From: JAOPZW01 sp963764585 | GTDB taxonomy: Bacteria; Actinomycetota; Thermoleophilia; Solirubrobacterales; Solirubrobacteraceae | Assembly: GCA_963764585.1 (NCBI GenBank) | Contig: CAVXTB010000006.1 | Coordinates: 496,001-560,000, forward strand | Direction of reading: 5' to 3' | DNA length: 64,000 nucleotides | Part shown: positions 63,274 through 64,000 of the stretch, piece by piece | How the letters are laid out: each line of letters opens with the position of its first letter | How positions within the stretch are numbered: position 1 is the first letter of the stretch | Position numbers and translations under genes: made by a program | The notes under the pieces: generated by a model | What the model was told of the DNA's origin: nothing | What the model saw: the letters and a program-made list of their open reading frames with translations, nothing else | Database searches by the model: none

Positions 63274-64000
63274 CCGAGCAAGGGCAGGCGGCGCTCGGCG
63301 GCGAGCGCGTCGAGGGTCTCCTGCATGAGGCGCAGGACGTAGTCGTAGGCCTCGTCGACGTCGAGGTCGTCGCCGAACTCCTCGTGCAGGCGGATCGGCG
63401 GCAGCGCCTCGACGGTGATCTTGGCCGGCAGCGGGACGTGGCCGAGGAAGTCGCCGACGTTCAGTCCCCACGGCGCCGAGAGCGAGATCGGCAGGACCTT
63501 CAGGCGCAGCAGCTTGTCGATGCCCAGCAGCCGCGCGAGCCCCTCGCCGCGGCTGAGGAACAGCGCGGTCTCCTGCCCGCCGATCGACACGATCGGGACG
63601 ATCGGGACGTCGTGCTCGAGCGCGAGGCGCACGAAGCCGCGGCGGCCGCCGAAGTCGACGCGGTTGCGCTGCCAGCTCGGGCGGTGGACCTCGTGGTCGC
63701 CGCCGGGGTAGACGAGCACGGCGGCGCCGGAGCGCAGCGCCTTCTCGGCGTTGGCCGGCGATGCGGCGACCGTGCCGAACTTGCGCAGGAAGCCGAGGCC
63801 CGGCATCGAGAGCACGAGGTTGTGGGCCAGCTGGTAGAAGGGCCGCTCGACGCCGAAGTAGGCGCTGAAGGCGAGCGTGAAGACCGTGGTGTCGGGCGTC
63901 AGGTTGCCGCCCGAGTGGTTGCCCACGAGCAGGACGGGGCCGTGCTCGGGGATGTTGCCCAGCCCGCGGACCTCGCCGCGGAAGTACAGGCTGGACAGCA
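63270..64000 (-). CDS. Lysophospholipid-type acyltransferase, 5' end missing
   Basis: 243 residues visible; the frame is open to the window edge, so the N-terminus is outside. GNIPEHGPVLLVGNHSGGNL carries the active-site His, and VLVYPGGDHEVHRPSWQRNR, then GFVRLALEHDVPIVPIVSIG are the conserved glycerol-3-phosphate acyltransferase blocks. NHSGG rather than the usual NHxSxxD puts it in the PlsC/DGAT-like group. The next gene (SRPBCC) overlaps by 4 bases; a lipid role is likely. Confidence 0.9.
   Translation of the reverse strand, partial: LSSLYFRGEVRGLGNIPEHGPVLLVGNHSGGNLTPDTTVFTLAFSAYFGVERPFYQLAHNLVLSMPGLGFLRKFGTVAASPANAEKALRSGAAVLVYPGGDHEVHRPSWQRNRVDFGGRRGFVRLALEHDVPIVPIVSIGGQETALFLSRGEGLARLLGIDKLLRLKVLPISLSAPWGLNVGDFLGHVPLPAKITVEALPPIRLHEEFGDDLDVDEAYDYVLRLMQETLDALAAERRLPLLG

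Overview
The window is very GC-rich, uses many GTG starts and is packed with 4-base ATGA/GTGA overlaps. Gene content and order (clpC, radA, disA, carD, ispD, ispF; folP-folB; coaX-dus-greA-lysS) point to an actinobacterial chromosome. A secreted protein starting with PSPAMVVAVIALVVALSGT, a leader type I associate with Thermoleophilia, makes Solirubrobacterales a reasonable guess. Assignment is by recognition only; no search was run. I saw no rRNA, tRNA, CRISPR array, prophage or intact transposase.

Layout. 1-7.8 kb: a single overlapping operon for uptake and breakdown of an amino sugar (ABC binding protein cut by the window edge, two permeases, an unassigned TIM-barrel-like protein, MurQ, NagA, a SIS-domain deaminase/isomerase, an MsmK-type ATPase), ending at a strong hairpin. 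7.8-12.2 kb: LuxR regulator, cupin, MFS exporter and a convergent membrane diguanylate cyclase. 12.3-18 kb: folate genes folP-folB and folK, with a tetR-mmpL-thioesterase-SRPBCC-like group translationally chained in front of folK. 18-20.2 kb: TetR/hydrolase divergon with a double operator, then a GST. 20.2-25.5 kb: coaX, dusB, greA, lysS and an exported lipoprotein hydrolase. 25.5-26.4 kb: a gene-poor stretch with a long imperfect palindrome carrying a 180-bp terminal-inverted-repeat insert.

26.3-46 kb is the conserved stress/DNA-repair/isoprenoid block clpC ... radA-disA-carD-ispD ... ispF, interrupted twice: between clpC and radA (GNAT, cNMP-binding protein, PLP lyase, secreted protein, frameshifted prolyl aminopeptidase, GH1 glucosidase, XRE/SDR divergon) and between ispD and ispF (palindromic repeat, small conserved protein, propeller-RTX exoprotein, ABC-2 exporter with MarR, PHP phosphatase). 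47-53.4 kb holds two GT-C-like membrane glycosyltransferases, an FAD oxidoreductase of the UDP-galactopyranose-mutase type and a flippase-like protein, which looks like an envelope glycan module. 53.4-64 kb has a LysR regulator, several unassigned proteins, a response regulator-kinase-AraC-VOC operon, a secreted YVTN propeller, an SRPBCC protein and an acyltransferase cut by the right edge.

Cross-cutting patterns. Many operon-leading genes have a TANNNT-like hexamer 5-10 bases before the start codon, the mark of leaderless transcripts. Five convergent pairs share one CTAG as both stop codons. A palindromic repeat family occurs near clpC and, without the insert, exactly between ispD and its convergent neighbour, where its two ends supply both stop codons. 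The best novelty candidates are the repeat/insert family, the unassigned enzyme in the amino-sugar operon and the propeller-RTX exoprotein.
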